From the NCBI RefSeq assembly GCF_005503555.1, contig NZ_SCNG01000003.1, positions 372,001 through 436,000 on the forward strand: a stretch of 64,000 nucleotides of DNA, read 5' to 3'. A program made the position numbers and the translations under genes. The notes under the pieces were generated by a model. The model made no database searches and was not told where the DNA came from. It saw only the letters and a program-made list of their open reading frames with translations. Positions 26,785 through 36,678 of this stretch are shown piece by piece. How positions within the stretch are numbered: the stretch's first letter is position 1; the number at the start of each line of letters is the position of its first letter. Origin of the DNA: Rudaea sp. 3F27F6. Its GTDB lineage: Bacteria > Pseudomonadota > Gammaproteobacteria > Xanthomonadales > Rhodanobacteraceae.

Positions 26785-28428
26785 TCAGAACGCGTTCGCC
26801 TCGAAGAAACCGAGCGTCGGCGCGGCAGTCGTCGACACGTTGCGGCCGAAGTAATCCTTGCCGCCGTTGTTCGAGATGACGGCGCCGGCACCGATCGCCG
26901 GCGACCCGGGTCCGACTTGATATCCCGATACCGATCCGAGACCGTACGGCGCGACCGCCAAAGGCGAGACGAACTGGGGATCGCTCGTGATCTTGTGCGC
27001 ATCGGCGGGTTCGCCCGATGGGTGGTTGCCGTAGAACAAGTTGTTGGAGAAGGCGACGTACGGTCCCGCCGGATTGGTGTAGTTGCCGGTGCCGAAGTTG
27101 GCGATGATGTTGTTCTTGAAATTCCAAATATTCGCATTCACGAAATAGGGAAGACACGAATCGCACAAGATCGGGTTGGAGGCCAATCCCGGTGCGATGT
27201 ATACCGTGTTGTTGTAGATCGAGACGGTGCCGACGATTCCGTACTCCGAGGTGAACACGCCCTTGGTGCCGCCCCAGCTGTCGTTGACGCTGAGGTTATA
27301 GCGCACGGTGAGATTCGTCCCGGCCAATACCGGGTTGCCCATCATCAACAGGAAGCCGCCCTGGTTGTCGTGGCTGTAGTTGTATTGAATGATGGTGTTG
27401 TGCGCGAAAAAGTCGTTGTCGAAGGCTTGTCCGTCGACCTGATGAGTGAGCACGCCGTACACCTCGTTGTACTGCATGGTGACGCCGATCGTCTTCATGA
27501 CCCAGATGCCGCCCGACGAGGGCTCGGTCGAATCGACGGTCTTCAAGCCCGCTCCGCCGACGAGGTTGTGGTCGATCAGACTGTTCTGCGCGCCCGACAT
27601 GGTGATGCCGTCACCGTCGACGTCGTACACCTGGTTGCCTTGAATCGTGATGTTGTTGCTCAGCGCCGGCGCGTAGACCAGGGCATAGCTGATTCCGGTC
27701 GAGTTGTCCCAGAAGACGATACCTCCGCGCCCCACGTTGCTGACCGTGTTGTTGAGGATGTGCACGTTGTCGTAGCTTTCGTATCCCAGCGTCAGGACGT
27801 TCGCGGCGATGATGTTCGACCCGTCCGCGAGAAAAACGATTCCGCCGTTGCCGTGGCCGTCGACGCCGCTGCAGATGAAGCAGCCGTTGACGTCGTGCAC
27901 GTAGTTGTTCTGCACCGTGATGCCGGACAAGATGCCGCCGGCTTCGTTATCGATGAAGATGCCGCTGCGGTTGATGCCGCCTGCTGAAGCGGTGCCGAGA
28001 TTGTTGACGCCCGAATTGCTGACAACTTCGAGGCCGTCGATGGTCCAACCGCCTTGATTGAGCAGATAGACCGCGCCGCCGCCGCTCAGCGTGCCGCCGT
28101 CGATGATCGGCTTCGCGCCGCCGCCGTAGCTCGAAATGACGATCGGCGATGTGGACGTGCCGGAGCCCAGCGGATGAAGTTGTCCCGACCAGCGTTGGTC
28201 GGTGTGCAGCAGAATCTGATCGCCGGCGACAAACGTCGTCGCATTCGCCTTCGTCAGCGTTTGCCACGCAGTCGTTGCGCTGGTGCCGGCGGCGCTGTCC
28301 GAGCCGGCCACGGCATCGATGTAATAGGTGGCCGCCTCAGCGGTCATTGCGCAGCAGCTCGCCGCCAGGGCCACGGCCAACAAACCCACTCGCGAGCGAT
28401 TTGCGGAAATGAAATTCAAGTCGAACAT
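26785..28428 (-). CDS. Secreted right-handed parallel beta-helix protein
   Basis: 547 aa. The start at 28428 has an excellent Shine-Dalgarno (GAGGAGGG) and gives a signal peptide (VGLLAVALAASCCAMTAEA). The mature protein starts ATYYIDAVAGSDSAAG, the usual entry of pectate-lyase-like beta-helices, and contains repeated rungs such as NVHILNNTVSNVGRGGIVF, NITIQGNQVYDVDGDGI and MQYNEVYGV. It ends with SPAIGAGAVISNNGG ... TLGFFEANAF, the common C-terminal closing motif, so the gene is full length. Likely a secreted polysaccharide-binding or lyase/epimerase-type protein; no catalytic residues can be assigned by eye. Its terminator region includes the ahcY 3' relic. Confidence 0.88.
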   Translation of the reverse strand: MFDLNFISANRSRVGLLAVALAASCCAMTAEAATYYIDAVAGSDSAAGTSATTAWQTLTKANATTFVAGDQILLHTDQRWSGQLHPLGSGTSTSPIVISSYGGGAKPIIDGGTLSGGGAVYLLNQGGWTIDGLEVVSNSGVNNLGTASAGGINRSGIFIDNEAGGILSGITVQNNYVHDVNGCFICSGVDGHGNGGIVFLADGSNIIAANVLTLGYESYDNVHILNNTVSNVGRGGIVFWDNSTGISYALVYAPALSNNITIQGNQVYDVDGDGITMSGAQNSLIDHNLVGGAGLKTVDSTEPSSGGIWVMKTIGVTMQYNEVYGVLTHQVDGQAFDNDFFAHNTIIQYNYSHDNQGGFLLMMGNPVLAGTNLTVRYNLSVNDSWGGTKGVFTSEYGIVGTVSIYNNTVYIAPGLASNPILCDSCLPYFVNANIWNFKNNIIANFGTGNYTNPAGPYVAFSNNLFYGNHPSGEPADAHKITSDPQFVSPLAVAPYGLGSVSGYQVGPGSPAIGAGAVISNNGGKDYFGRNVSTTAAPTLGFFEANAF

Positions 28429-28893
28429 ATTTCCCTCCTCTATGCAGTTGGTATTGATACGGCGCCGAGCGTGAAGGGCGGAATCGTCGGTGATGAATCT
28501 TCGTGTCGAGCGTTACGCCGATTCTCTGTGCACGCGGGCCTGCGCACTATCGTGAGCGATGCTCATGCGAGCCACGCTTGTGTTGGCCGGTTGGAAGTAC
28601 ATTCTTTCCAGGGCCGGCAGCGCGCCGAGCCGCGTGGCGCATTGCGTCCGCATCAACGATTGATGCGATACAGGCGCATCGGATCAAGTGGGTATCGGAT
28701 GCCGATCAATTGCCTGCAGGCGACAAGCGCTTGCGCAGCCAAATTCTCGCGGCGAAGGCGTGAAAACGCAGTCAGACCCAGTCCCGAATTCAGCAACGTC
28801 GAAAAAATTTTGCAGCAATGTCGATTTGCATAAACGCCGCTCGTCGTTTCAATGCAAGACCGAAATGCAGAACTCAAACTCAGGAGAAAGACG
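28429..28893. other. Divergent intergenic region, no gene seen
   Basis: 465 bp between the beta-helix gene (minus) and the YciI-like gene (plus). Short open frames here lack ribosome binding sites and family features. It must hold the promoters of both flanking transcripts; the last 100 bp before 28894 are AT-richer (AAAAAATTTTGCAGC at about 28801) and include AGGAG at 28882-28886, the ribosome binding site of the next gene. Confidence 0.4.
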
Positions 28894-29268
28894 ATGCGCG
28901 TGATGGTGCTAGTGAAGGCGACGGAAGACAGCGAAAAAGGCTTTGATCCTTCCTTGCCGCGGGAGGCCGCGATGATGGAGGCGATGGGCAAGTTCAACGA
29001 CGAGTTGAGCAAAGCCGGCATCTTTGTCGGTGCGGCCGGTCTTCAGCCGTCCTCGAAAGGCAGGCGGGTCGCGTTCGACGGCCCCGGCCGTACGATCACC
29101 GACGGTCCTTTCAGCGAGACCAATGAGCTGGTTGCCGGGTTCTGGCTATGGGAAGTCAAGGATATGGACGAGGCGACCGAGTGGGTAAAGCGTTGCCCGA
29201 ATCCGATGCCTGGGCCGAGCGAGATCGAGATCCGTCCGCTCTACGAATTTGGAAATCCTTCGATTTGA
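28894..29268 (+). CDS. YciI/DGPF-domain protein
   Basis: 124 aa from the ATG at 28894, preceded by AGGAG. It contains the eponymous DGPF (RTITDGPFSETNELVAGFW) and ends with the typical EIEIRPLYEFG. Family members are small ferredoxin-like fold dimers often encoded with ECF41-type sigma factors and PhnB-like proteins; their reaction is unknown. Here the PhnB-like gene follows 92 bp downstream on the same strand, supporting a small operon. No sigma factor gene is adjacent. Confidence 0.9.
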   Translation: MRVMVLVKATEDSEKGFDPSLPREAAMMEAMGKFNDELSKAGIFVGAAGLQPSSKGRRVAFDGPGRTITDGPFSETNELVAGFWLWEVKDMDEATEWVKRCPNPMPGPSEIEIRPLYEFGNPSI

Positions 29269-29360
29269 TGCACGACAAGTGCAGAAGCGAAGAAGCGGCC
29301 GGCTAGTCCGTTTGTCCTCATCGCACGGCTGCACACTTTCATTCTTAACGGGAGAACAAA

Positions 29361-29840
29361 ATGATCAGCAAGAACACGATTTGCCTCTGGTACGACGGCA
29401 CCGCGCTCGATGCCGCGAAGTTCTACGCCGAGACGTTTCCGGACAGCACGGTAGGCGCGGTCCATCGTGCACCGGGCGACTATCCCGACGGCAAACAGGG
29501 CGATGTCCTGACCGTCGAGTTCACGGTCATGGGCATCCCTTGCCTCGGCTTGAACGGCGGCCCGACCTTCAAGCACAGCGAGGCGTTCTCGTTTCAGGTC
29601 GCGACCGACGACCAGGAAGAAACCGACCGCTTGTGGAACGCGATCGTCGGCAACGGCGGCGCGGAAAGCGCCTGCGGCTGGTGCAAGGACAAATGGGGAT
29701 TGTCATGGCAGATCACGCCGCGCGCTCTGACGGAAGCCTTCACCGATCCCGATCGCGCGGCGGCCAAGCGCGCGTTCGACGCCATGATGAAAATGTCGAA
29801 GATCGATATCGCCAAGATCGAGGCGGCGCGGCGCGGTTGA
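29361..29840 (+). CDS. PhnB-like VOC protein (3-demethylubiquinone-9 3-methyltransferase-like fold family)
   Basis: 159 aa with GGGAG before the ATG. Starts MISKNTICLWYDGTALDAA and carries PSSTV-like FPDSTVGAVHRAPGDYP, the characteristic LTVEFTVMGIPCLGLNGGP and the CGWCKDKWGLSWQI segment. These define the PhnB/DUF-type VOC family once annotated as 3-demethylubiquinone methyltransferase; no methyltransferase motif exists, so that name is historical. Likely metal-binding small-molecule enzyme or sensor. Probably in operon with the upstream YciI-like gene. Confidence 0.9.
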   Translation: MISKNTICLWYDGTALDAAKFYAETFPDSTVGAVHRAPGDYPDGKQGDVLTVEFTVMGIPCLGLNGGPTFKHSEAFSFQVATDDQEETDRLWNAIVGNGGAESACGWCKDKWGLSWQITPRALTEAFTDPDRAAAKRAFDAMMKMSKIDIAKIEAARRG

Positions 29841-30092
29841 GGCTGCTTTATGCGCGCCGGCTGCAACGCTGGCGCGCATCGTCTAGTGTATTGCGCGAAG
29901 ACGCAGTTGCCGTTCGGCAAACATAATCACAGCAGTTGTTTTGACGCCCGTCAGGCCGCCCGACCTGAGCTTGTCGACATCCGGCTGCAGCCCTGAGTTT
30001 GCCATCGCTCGGACTCCATTCGGGCAGAATGACCGAAGAAAATGCTGCGCGACGGCGCGCAGCGGCGAGTCGCATCCGATGGAGAAGGCGGC

Positions 30093-31034
30093 ATGAAACG
30101 AATGGACGGTTTGCTCTGCCGCGTCGCGGCGCTGGCGATGCTGTTGGCGCAGGCGGGCTGGGCGAAGGAATGGTCGCCGCCGGCCGGCGCCGAGCAGATT
30201 CCGCTGTGGCCCGAGAACGCGAAGATCGTCCGTCCCGACGTGAAAGGCGAAGAGAGCACCGAGCAAAGCCAGAGCTTGGTCGCAGGGCGCCCGTCGACCA
30301 TCGTCGAAAATGTGGTGCGCCCGACGATGTCGGTGTTTGCGGCCAAGGGCGCGAAAACGGGGGCCGCGATCGTCGTTTTTCCGGGCGGCGGCTACCACAA
30401 TCTTTGGATCGACATCGAAGGCACCGAAGTCTGCGACTGGATCACGGCCAAGGGCGTGACCTGCGTCGTGCTGAAGTATCGCGTGCCCGGCGGCGGCCCC
30501 TACGGTCTGGACATGCCGCGTGTGCCGATGGCGCTGCAGGATGCGCAACGCGCGATCGGCCTGCTGCGCGAACGCGGCGGCGAGTGGGGCATCGATGCGC
30601 ACAAGATCGGCGTGCTCGGATTTTCCGCCGGCGGCCATCTCGTCGCCTGGGTCAGCAACGAACCCAAGCGGCGTTACACGCCGGTCGATGCCGCCGACAA
30701 GCAGAGCAGCCGGCCGGATTTCGCCGTCGTGCTTTATCCAGGCCACATCTGGGACTACGTGGACGACGGCATGCGCAAGCCCGCCAATGGCCTTCGCGTC
30801 ACCAAGGATGCGCCGCCGACGTTCATCCTGCAGGCACAGGACGACCCCGTCGACAACATCCACGAATCGCTCACGTACTACCTCGCGCTGATGAAAGCCG
30901 ACGTGCCGACCGAATTGCATCTGTATCCGCATGGCGGCCATGCGTTCGGGTTGCGCCGCACCGATCAGCCGATCACGCAATGGCCGGGGCTCGTCGAGAC
31001 CTGGCTGCGCACGATCGGGATGTTGCCCAACTAG
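30093..31034 (+). CDS. Secreted alpha/beta hydrolase (esterase/acetyl-xylan-esterase-like)
   Basis: 313 aa from the ATG at 30093, preceded by GGAGAAGG; the longer frame from 30042 has no ribosome binding site. A signal peptide ends near QAGWA. Hydrolase features: oxyanion motif VVFPGGGYHN (HGGG-like), nucleophile elbow GFSAGGH, acid in QAQDDPVD and histidine in HGGHAFGL. This is the pattern of BD-FAE/acetyl-xylan-esterase-like enzymes, which deacylate carbohydrates or small esters, probably in the periplasm. It stands alone and is convergent with the S9 peptidase gene. The only plus-strand structure between them is a GC-rich hairpin. Confidence 0.88.
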   Translation: MKRMDGLLCRVAALAMLLAQAGWAKEWSPPAGAEQIPLWPENAKIVRPDVKGEESTEQSQSLVAGRPSTIVENVVRPTMSVFAAKGAKTGAAIVVFPGGGYHNLWIDIEGTEVCDWITAKGVTCVVLKYRVPGGGPYGLDMPRVPMALQDAQRAIGLLRERGGEWGIDAHKIGVLGFSAGGHLVAWVSNEPKRRYTPVDAADKQSSRPDFAVVLYPGHIWDYVDDGMRKPANGLRVTKDAPPTFILQAQDDPVDNIHESLTYYLALMKADVPTELHLYPHGGHAFGLRRTDQPITQWPGLVETWLRTIGMLPN

Positions 31035-31121
31035 CCTTCCCGCTGGCGGTCCGCCATTCCGGTTCGGCGTCGACGCCGCGATGGCGCGCGCCGCGTGACA
31101 GCGACGGCGCCGGAAAATCTC

Positions 31122-31145
31122 GGCGCGCGCAAAGCGGCGCGCGCC
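31122..31145 (+). terminator. GC-rich hairpin, possible terminator
   Basis: A 9-bp perfect stem (GGCGCGCGC / GCGCGCGCC) around a 6-nt loop, 88 bp after the hydrolase stop. No T tract, so support is weak. Confidence 0.25.
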
Positions 31146-31306
31146 GGTTGGGGCGCAACCGTGTCGTGCTGCGTCGCCTCGCGCCGGATTCCGGCTGTCG
31201 GAAGACGCTCGCGGCGACCTCGAAATCGGGCGCGGATTAACCGCACCGCGTCACGTCCGTGCGCCGAGTCGGCAGTGGCAAGATCGCCCGGTGCGCGCCG
31301 CGCGCC

Positions 31307-33595
31307 TCAAGACTTGCCTGCCGTGCACGCGGTCGGATTGTCGGGATGGTTTTTCTTCTGCTTCGCGCAGAGGTCTTCCCAGTGCCGGTATTGATCGGCT
31401 TTGGCCGGATCGGCGTCCTCGTATCCCTGCAGCCAGAAGCGCCACCAATCGATGTGCGTGCCGAGCGAGCGTTGGCGATGCTGCGGCCGCGAGATCAGAT
31501 GCGCGCCGCTCGCGAAGTAGAGGATCTCGGTCGGCTGCCCCCATGCGGCCATGCGGTCCGCCATCGCGGTCTGCTGGACCAGCGAGGCGAGCTTGTGCGG
31601 TTCGATCAGCAGCGGGGTGCGGATGCGATGCAGCTCCTCGTCGGTGAACGGGCGCATGCCTTCGTCGTATTCCACGCCGCCGCCGTCGTTCGTCGCCGCG
31701 GCGGCGAACGGAATCGACGAGTGCATCAGCACGTAGTCGGTGTAGTAGCCGGCGCGGCTCCATCCGGAAAGGCCGATCCGCTGCGGGTCGATCAAGCCGT
31801 CGCGATCGAGTCGGGCGATCGCGCCTTCGATGTGTTCGCGCATGCGCACGCCTTCCTCCGGCGTCAGCAGTACGTCGTGCAGGTCCGGCTCGCGCGCGTA
31901 GAGCACCATGAAACCTTGCGCGGCGAGCATCTGCACGGCGTGGCCGCTGAGCTGCATGACGCCGTCGAGCAAGAACGGGTTGCCGTCCTGGTGCAGCGTT
32001 TCGTCGTCGAGCAGGATCACGAGCGGATAGCGTTCGCCGCGGCGGTAGCCGACCGGCTTGATCAGGAAGCCCGAGCCGTCTTTCCCCTGTGCGCTGCGCC
32101 ACCGCAGCGTTTCGACCGCGCCGTAGCGGCGCCGGTGCAGGTCCGGATTGAGGTCGCTCAACAACGTCGTGCGCCGGGTGACGAGATCGTAGGCGGCGAG
32201 TTCGGGCGGCGTCAGGCTCGCGTCCTTCACGCCGATCACGAGGCGGCCATTGCTCGCCACCGGCCAGTCCGGATTGAATCCCTGCGCCGCGCCGAGATCG
32301 CGGAAGCCATTCCAGCCCGTGTCGGCGTCGCGATGCAGCAGGCCGAAACGGCCGCCGGGGCCTTTCAGCACGAGGCCGGTGCCGTTGTCGGTCCAAGCGA
32401 CCGGCCGCCACGATTTCGGCAGGCCCAGCGAAGTCATGCGCCGCGTCGCGATATCGACCTCGACCCAGCGCGGGGCCTCGGCCGGCGCGTCGGGCAGCAG
32501 GGTGTAGAGAATCGCCGACTTGCCGTCGGGCGTCCAGAGCGGATCGCCGCTTTCCTCGCCGTCGAATTGCGGATGCGGCGCGTCGATCAGGCGCTCGATG
32601 CGCCCGCTGTGCGCATCGACGAGGCCGTATGGCGCGGCCATGCGCTTCTTGTAGTCGTTCGCGCCGCGACCGGCGGAATAGTACGCGTAGCGTTCCGTGT
32701 GCATGTCGTGTCCGGCGAGCGCGTACGGATACAGCAGCAGATACTTTCCCGACGAATCGCCGGTCAGCGATGCCCAACCGCGCAGCGCGGTCTCGTCGGC
32801 GAGAGTAAAGGCGAAATTGTTCGCGGCCGTGTGATCGCGCATATCCGGCGTTTTCGCCGGGCGGCTCTGCGCGGAGTCGAAAATCGGATCCGGCCGCGCG
32901 CCGTCGGCGAGGAAGTACTGGCGCGTCTGGCCGTTGCTCTTCCACAGCAGCGGAAACGCTGAGAAGTAATTCATCTGCACCGGAAAGAGGCGTCTGTCCC
33001 AGACGAACACACCGTCTTCCGCCATGCGCTGCGCACGCTCGTCATTGCCGATCGGCGACGTCGCCGCGTAGGCCAGCGGCCTGCCGTCGGCGCCGGCGAC
33101 GAACGTATGCACCCGGGTCGCGTGATGGGTGAGCTGGCGAACCTGCGACGTCTGCGTATCGACCGCGAAAGCCTGGGCGACGTTGTCGCCGTCGCGGCCG
33201 AGGTAGGTGATCGTGCGGTTGTCGTCGAGAAAAGTCAGTTGCGACATCGGCGAGGCGACCGGATCGTCCGGATCGCCGGCGAAATCGAGTGACAGCACCG
33301 GCACCGGCTTGCGCGCGGCCGACAACGGTAGGCGGATGTCGAGCAAGGTCAGCGTGTACACGTTGACGTTGCGCTGCAGATCGCCGTGCCAGATCACCAC
33401 GGCTGCTTTCTCTCCGTTCGGCGAAATCGCCGCGACCGGACCGCCGAACGCGCGCTGCGCCGCGCTGTACTGGATGCGCTGCATGCCGATGGCGTCGGCC
33501 AGCGTGGCGACGGGCCACGTCGCGGCCTCGCCGGCGAAGAGGGGTTGCGCGAGCAGGATGCCGGCCAGGGCCCAGCAGGCGGATCGGTTGGACAT
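31307..33595 (-). CDS. S9-family serine peptidase, Atxe2 (lasso peptide isopeptidase)-like
   Basis: 762 aa from the ATG at 33595 (GAGGT before it); signal peptide ends near LFAGEA. An N-terminal WD/propeller-like half (SPMSQLTFLDDNRTITYLG, SGDPLWTPDGKSAILYT) is followed by a prolyl-oligopeptidase hydrolase domain: nucleophile in GLSGWSRAGYY (Ser about 613), histidine in FASGAHLI (about 699) and a WWRFWLQGYEDADPAKADQY tail. Family knowledge: Atxe2-like isopeptidases have this build and are encoded with a TonB receptor and FecI/FecR, exactly as here (33767-38348). No lasso precursor, protease or cyclase gene is present in the window. S9 peptidase is secure; isopeptidase activity is inferred from similarity of tail and context. 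Confidence 0.82.
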   Translation of the reverse strand: MSNRSACWALAGILLAQPLFAGEAATWPVATLADAIGMQRIQYSAAQRAFGGPVAAISPNGEKAAVVIWHGDLQRNVNVYTLTLLDIRLPLSAARKPVPVLSLDFAGDPDDPVASPMSQLTFLDDNRTITYLGRDGDNVAQAFAVDTQTSQVRQLTHHATRVHTFVAGADGRPLAYAATSPIGNDERAQRMAEDGVFVWDRRLFPVQMNYFSAFPLLWKSNGQTRQYFLADGARPDPIFDSAQSRPAKTPDMRDHTAANNFAFTLADETALRGWASLTGDSSGKYLLLYPYALAGHDMHTERYAYYSAGRGANDYKKRMAAPYGLVDAHSGRIERLIDAPHPQFDGEESGDPLWTPDGKSAILYTLLPDAPAEAPRWVEVDIATRRMTSLGLPKSWRPVAWTDNGTGLVLKGPGGRFGLLHRDADTGWNGFRDLGAAQGFNPDWPVASNGRLVIGVKDASLTPPELAAYDLVTRRTTLLSDLNPDLHRRRYGAVETLRWRSAQGKDGSGFLIKPVGYRRGERYPLVILLDDETLHQDGNPFLLDGVMQLSGHAVQMLAAQGFMVLYAREPDLHDVLLTPEEGVRMREHIEGAIARLDRDGLIDPQRIGLSGWSRAGYYTDYVLMHSSIPFAAAATNDGGGVEYDEGMRPFTDEELHRIRTPLLIEPHKLASLVQQTAMADRMAAWGQPTEILYFASGAHLISRPQHRQRSLGTHIDWWRFWLQGYEDADPAKADQYRHWEDLCAKQKKNHPDNPTACTAGKS

Positions 33596-33766
33596 GGCTG
33601 ACCTCAAGGAAATTTGTGCAGGATCGAGGGGGTGGCATCGCGTGCGGACCGGGCTGGGCGACGCGGCGCGTCCACGTGTTCGCGGTCCCGGTCCCACGGC
33701 TTCACGCCGGGTCGAAACGCGGCGCGCGCCGGCCGGCGATTTCGCCGCCGGGCGGCCATCTGCCGA

Positions 33767-36439
33767 TCACCATTTCTTGCTGACCGTCACGCTGACGAAG
33801 CGGCCGATGGCCGAATAGTTGGTCGAGTCGTAGTTCAGATTGAAGCGGTTGGCGAGCGTCTTGTAGGGCGGCCGCTCGTTGCCGAGGTTCTGTATCGACA
33901 GCGACAGGTCGACGTCGCGCAACAACGTCGCGCGGTCGCGGAAATGGTAGATCCCGGTCAGGTCGACGGTCTGCATCGAGTCTCCGTCGACCGCGGGCGT
34001 CAGCGTCGTGTCGGTGACGCCGCCGAAGTAGTTGTAGAACCCCGACAGCGTCAGCGGCCCCCGTTCCCAGGTCGCGCCGAGGCGCGCGCGCCAATGCGGC
34101 GGATTGAACACCGTGCCTGCCAGGTCGAAGTACGGCGCCAGATCGTTGCTCTTTTGCCGGCTGACGAGCCGGCTCGCGCTGCCGTTCAACGTGAGCGAAT
34201 CCGAGCCCCAGTCGAAACGGTAGCTGCCGGACAAGTCGATACCGTGGATCTGCTGCGAAGCGACGTTGACGTACAGATCGTTGACGATCGCGAAGACGTT
34301 GTTCGGGTCGTAGTCGTAGTTCGTGTAGTTGAAAAAATTCTGGCCCGCGCGCGCGAGGATGTCCTGCAACTGCGCCGGCGTCGGATGGAAATTGATGAAC
34401 TGGCGGAACGCCGGGTCGGTCAGCGTCGCCGTGACGTTGGGAATCGCCTGCAGCACGCGGTCCTTGTAGTCGATGTGGAAGTAGCTCAGTTCCGCCTGGA
34501 ACGCGGGCAGCGCCTCCGGATGCAGGCCGAGCGTCGCCGTCCAGCTCGTCGCGCGTTCGGGCTTGAGATTGGCGTTGCCGCCCGAAGCCATCAACACCGC
34601 GGCCGTGCCGGGGTAGCCGTTGCCGCCGAGATCGACGGGGTCCCAGAGAGTGGCGTTATATCGCGAATATTCCTGCGCCAGCGTCGGCGTCTTGAACGAC
34701 TTGCCCCACGATGCCTTGACGTCGACGTCGCGGTTCGGCGCGTAGATCAGGCCGAGCTTCGGCGTAGTGACGCTGCCGAAATTGCTGTATCGCTCGTGCC
34801 GTACCGCCGCGCTAAGCGACAGCCGGTTGACCAGGGGCACGTTCAAGTCCGGCGACACCACCGGCAGGTAAAACTCCGCGTAACCGTAGTAGCTGTGTAC
34901 CTGCCCGGATTGCAGGCTCGCCGGCTGGTAGGACCGGTTCTCGAACCGGTTCTCGCGATAGCCGGTGCCGAGCGCGACGCGCGCGTCGCCGGCCGGCAGC
35001 CGCAGCAGCGGTCCTTCCGAATTCACTTCCCAACCCGTGACCGTGTTGCAGTAGCACTTCGACGAGCTCGAACGCAGTGCGCCGTTGGTCAGCGCGTAGT
35101 AGCGCTGGGTGACGTCATTGCGGTCGCGGCCATAGAGTCCGTCTACGCTCAAGCTCCACGTGCCCGGCAGGTGGAACGTGAGTTCGGGCGAGAGCGTGTA
35201 CTGCTCGGTCTCGAGCAGGCCTTGGCCGACGAGGCTGGAAGTCGAGTAGCTGTTCGACTCGCGGTGGTTGTACAAGGCGTCGAGCTTGAACTCGGCCAGT
35301 TCGCCGAGCGCCTGGTGGCCGCTGAAGAGCGCCGTCTGTGCTTTGTTGCTCGGCACCAGCGTGTAAGGCGCGGGCAGGTAATTCGTGTAGCTGCGTTGCT
35401 GCTTCTTGATGTCGGTGTCGTTTTCCGCATCTGCCGTGGCGATGAAGCCGCCGGTTTCCCAGGTCTTGCCGGCGACCACGCCGTACTGCTGCTGGAAGTC
35501 GCCGCCGCTGGTCGCCTGTGCCAGACGCATCGACGTGGAAACGCCGTCGTAGTCGGGTTTGAGGATGACGTTGGCGACGCCGCCGACCGCATCCGAGCCG
35601 TAGATCGCCGAGGCGCCGTCGGCGACGATTTCGATGCGGTCGAGCGCCGACAGCGGAATCTGCGAGATATCGACGCCCTGGCTGAAGCCGTCGTAGGAAA
35701 GCCGCCGGCCGTTCAACAGGGTCAATGTCGCGTCTTGTCCAAGGCCGCGCAGATTGAGCGACGAGCCGCCGCTGATGTTTTGATTGGAGACGCTGTTGCC
35801 GCCGCCCGGATGCACGCCGGGATTCTGGCCTCCGGAAAAATTCTGCGGAATACTGCGGATCACGTCGCCGAGATTCGTTTGTCCTGCTTCGAGCGCCTGC
35901 TGCTGGCCGATCGTGATGACCGGCGACGCGGGCGGCGCGCCCACGATGTGCGTGCCGGTGACCTCCACCGTCGCCAGGCTCTGCATTCTTTGATCGGCCG
36001 GCGTTGCGCTCGAGTCGGGCGTTGCCGGCGACGAGGACGTTGGCTGCGTCTCGCCGGGCGGCGAGGTCGGCTGGCTGCTCGGTGCGGCACCCTGGCCGGC
36101 CTGCGCGGGATCGATGCCGATCGTATTGGCGCCGGCCGGATGGAAGCCGAGCCGGGTGCCGTGCAGCAGTTGTTCGAGCGCGTCGCGGAACTTCATGCGC
36201 CCGTGCACGCCGCCGCTCGCCTGGCCACCGACGACGTCGGGCGACGTCACGATCTGGATGCTGGCCTGCTTCGACAGCGCGAACAACGCGCTCGTCAACG
36301 GCTGTGCGGCGATGTCGACTTCGACCATGCGCTCCAGCATCGCGTTGTCGCCGGGTGCGGCGGCGGCGTTGCCCACTAGCAGGCCGAGAAGAGCGGAACT
36401 GAGAGAAAGCCGCAGACATCGCGACAGAGATGCAGGCAT
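33767..36439 (-). CDS. TonB-dependent receptor with N-terminal STN signalling domain
   Basis: 890 aa from the ATG at 36439, with GGGGAG at good distance. A signal peptide (LSSALLGLLVGNAAAA) is followed by an STN domain (about residues 35-105; VDIAAQPLTSALFALSKQA). A proline/serine-rich linker leads to a TonB box-like VEVTGTHIVG. The plug (SSLNLRGLGQDATLTLLNG, DGASAIYGSDAVGGVANVI) comes next, then the 22-strand barrel ending FVSVTVSKKW with the terminal aromatic residue. The STN domain implies transcriptional signalling to the FecR at 36679. Members of this subfamily accept oligopeptides or siderophores; here the downstream S9 peptidase suggests a peptide. A 240-bp gap separates it from fecR, so it may have its own promoter (CGTCTG at 36500-36505). 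Confidence 0.95.
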   Translation of the reverse strand: MPASLSRCLRLSLSSALLGLLVGNAAAAPGDNAMLERMVEVDIAAQPLTSALFALSKQASIQIVTSPDVVGGQASGGVHGRMKFRDALEQLLHGTRLGFHPAGANTIGIDPAQAGQGAAPSSQPTSPPGETQPTSSSPATPDSSATPADQRMQSLATVEVTGTHIVGAPPASPVITIGQQQALEAGQTNLGDVIRSIPQNFSGGQNPGVHPGGGNSVSNQNISGGSSLNLRGLGQDATLTLLNGRRLSYDGFSQGVDISQIPLSALDRIEIVADGASAIYGSDAVGGVANVILKPDYDGVSTSMRLAQATSGGDFQQQYGVVAGKTWETGGFIATADAENDTDIKKQQRSYTNYLPAPYTLVPSNKAQTALFSGHQALGELAEFKLDALYNHRESNSYSTSSLVGQGLLETEQYTLSPELTFHLPGTWSLSVDGLYGRDRNDVTQRYYALTNGALRSSSSKCYCNTVTGWEVNSEGPLLRLPAGDARVALGTGYRENRFENRSYQPASLQSGQVHSYYGYAEFYLPVVSPDLNVPLVNRLSLSAAVRHERYSNFGSVTTPKLGLIYAPNRDVDVKASWGKSFKTPTLAQEYSRYNATLWDPVDLGGNGYPGTAAVLMASGGNANLKPERATSWTATLGLHPEALPAFQAELSYFHIDYKDRVLQAIPNVTATLTDPAFRQFINFHPTPAQLQDILARAGQNFFNYTNYDYDPNNVFAIVNDLYVNVASQQIHGIDLSGSYRFDWGSDSLTLNGSASRLVSRQKSNDLAPYFDLAGTVFNPPHWRARLGATWERGPLTLSGFYNYFGGVTDTTLTPAVDGDSMQTVDLTGIYHFRDRATLLRDVDLSLSIQNLGNERPPYKTLANRFNLNYDSTNYSAIGRFVSVTVSKKW

Positions 36440-36678
36440 GAATCGAACTCCCCGGGATAGTTTGTGTTTCAAATGGGTTTCCTCCGTGCAACAGGAACCC
36501 AGACGTCGGAGGCCGCCGACCCGGCAGTCGAACGCGCGAAAAAATTCTCGCAGGGCGATCCGCACCGGCCAGAGAGTCCGAGCGCGTGGTGCAGGGCAGA
36601 CACGACGCGAGGAGATCGGAACGGCGCGGCCCGCCGTCGCGAAGCGCCGCGTGTTGACGGCGTGCGCAGTGCCGCGAG

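Noticed and set aside
33614-36379. 921-codon plus-strand frame opposite the STN receptor
   Set aside because: No domain; the minus strand encodes a complete TonB receptor.
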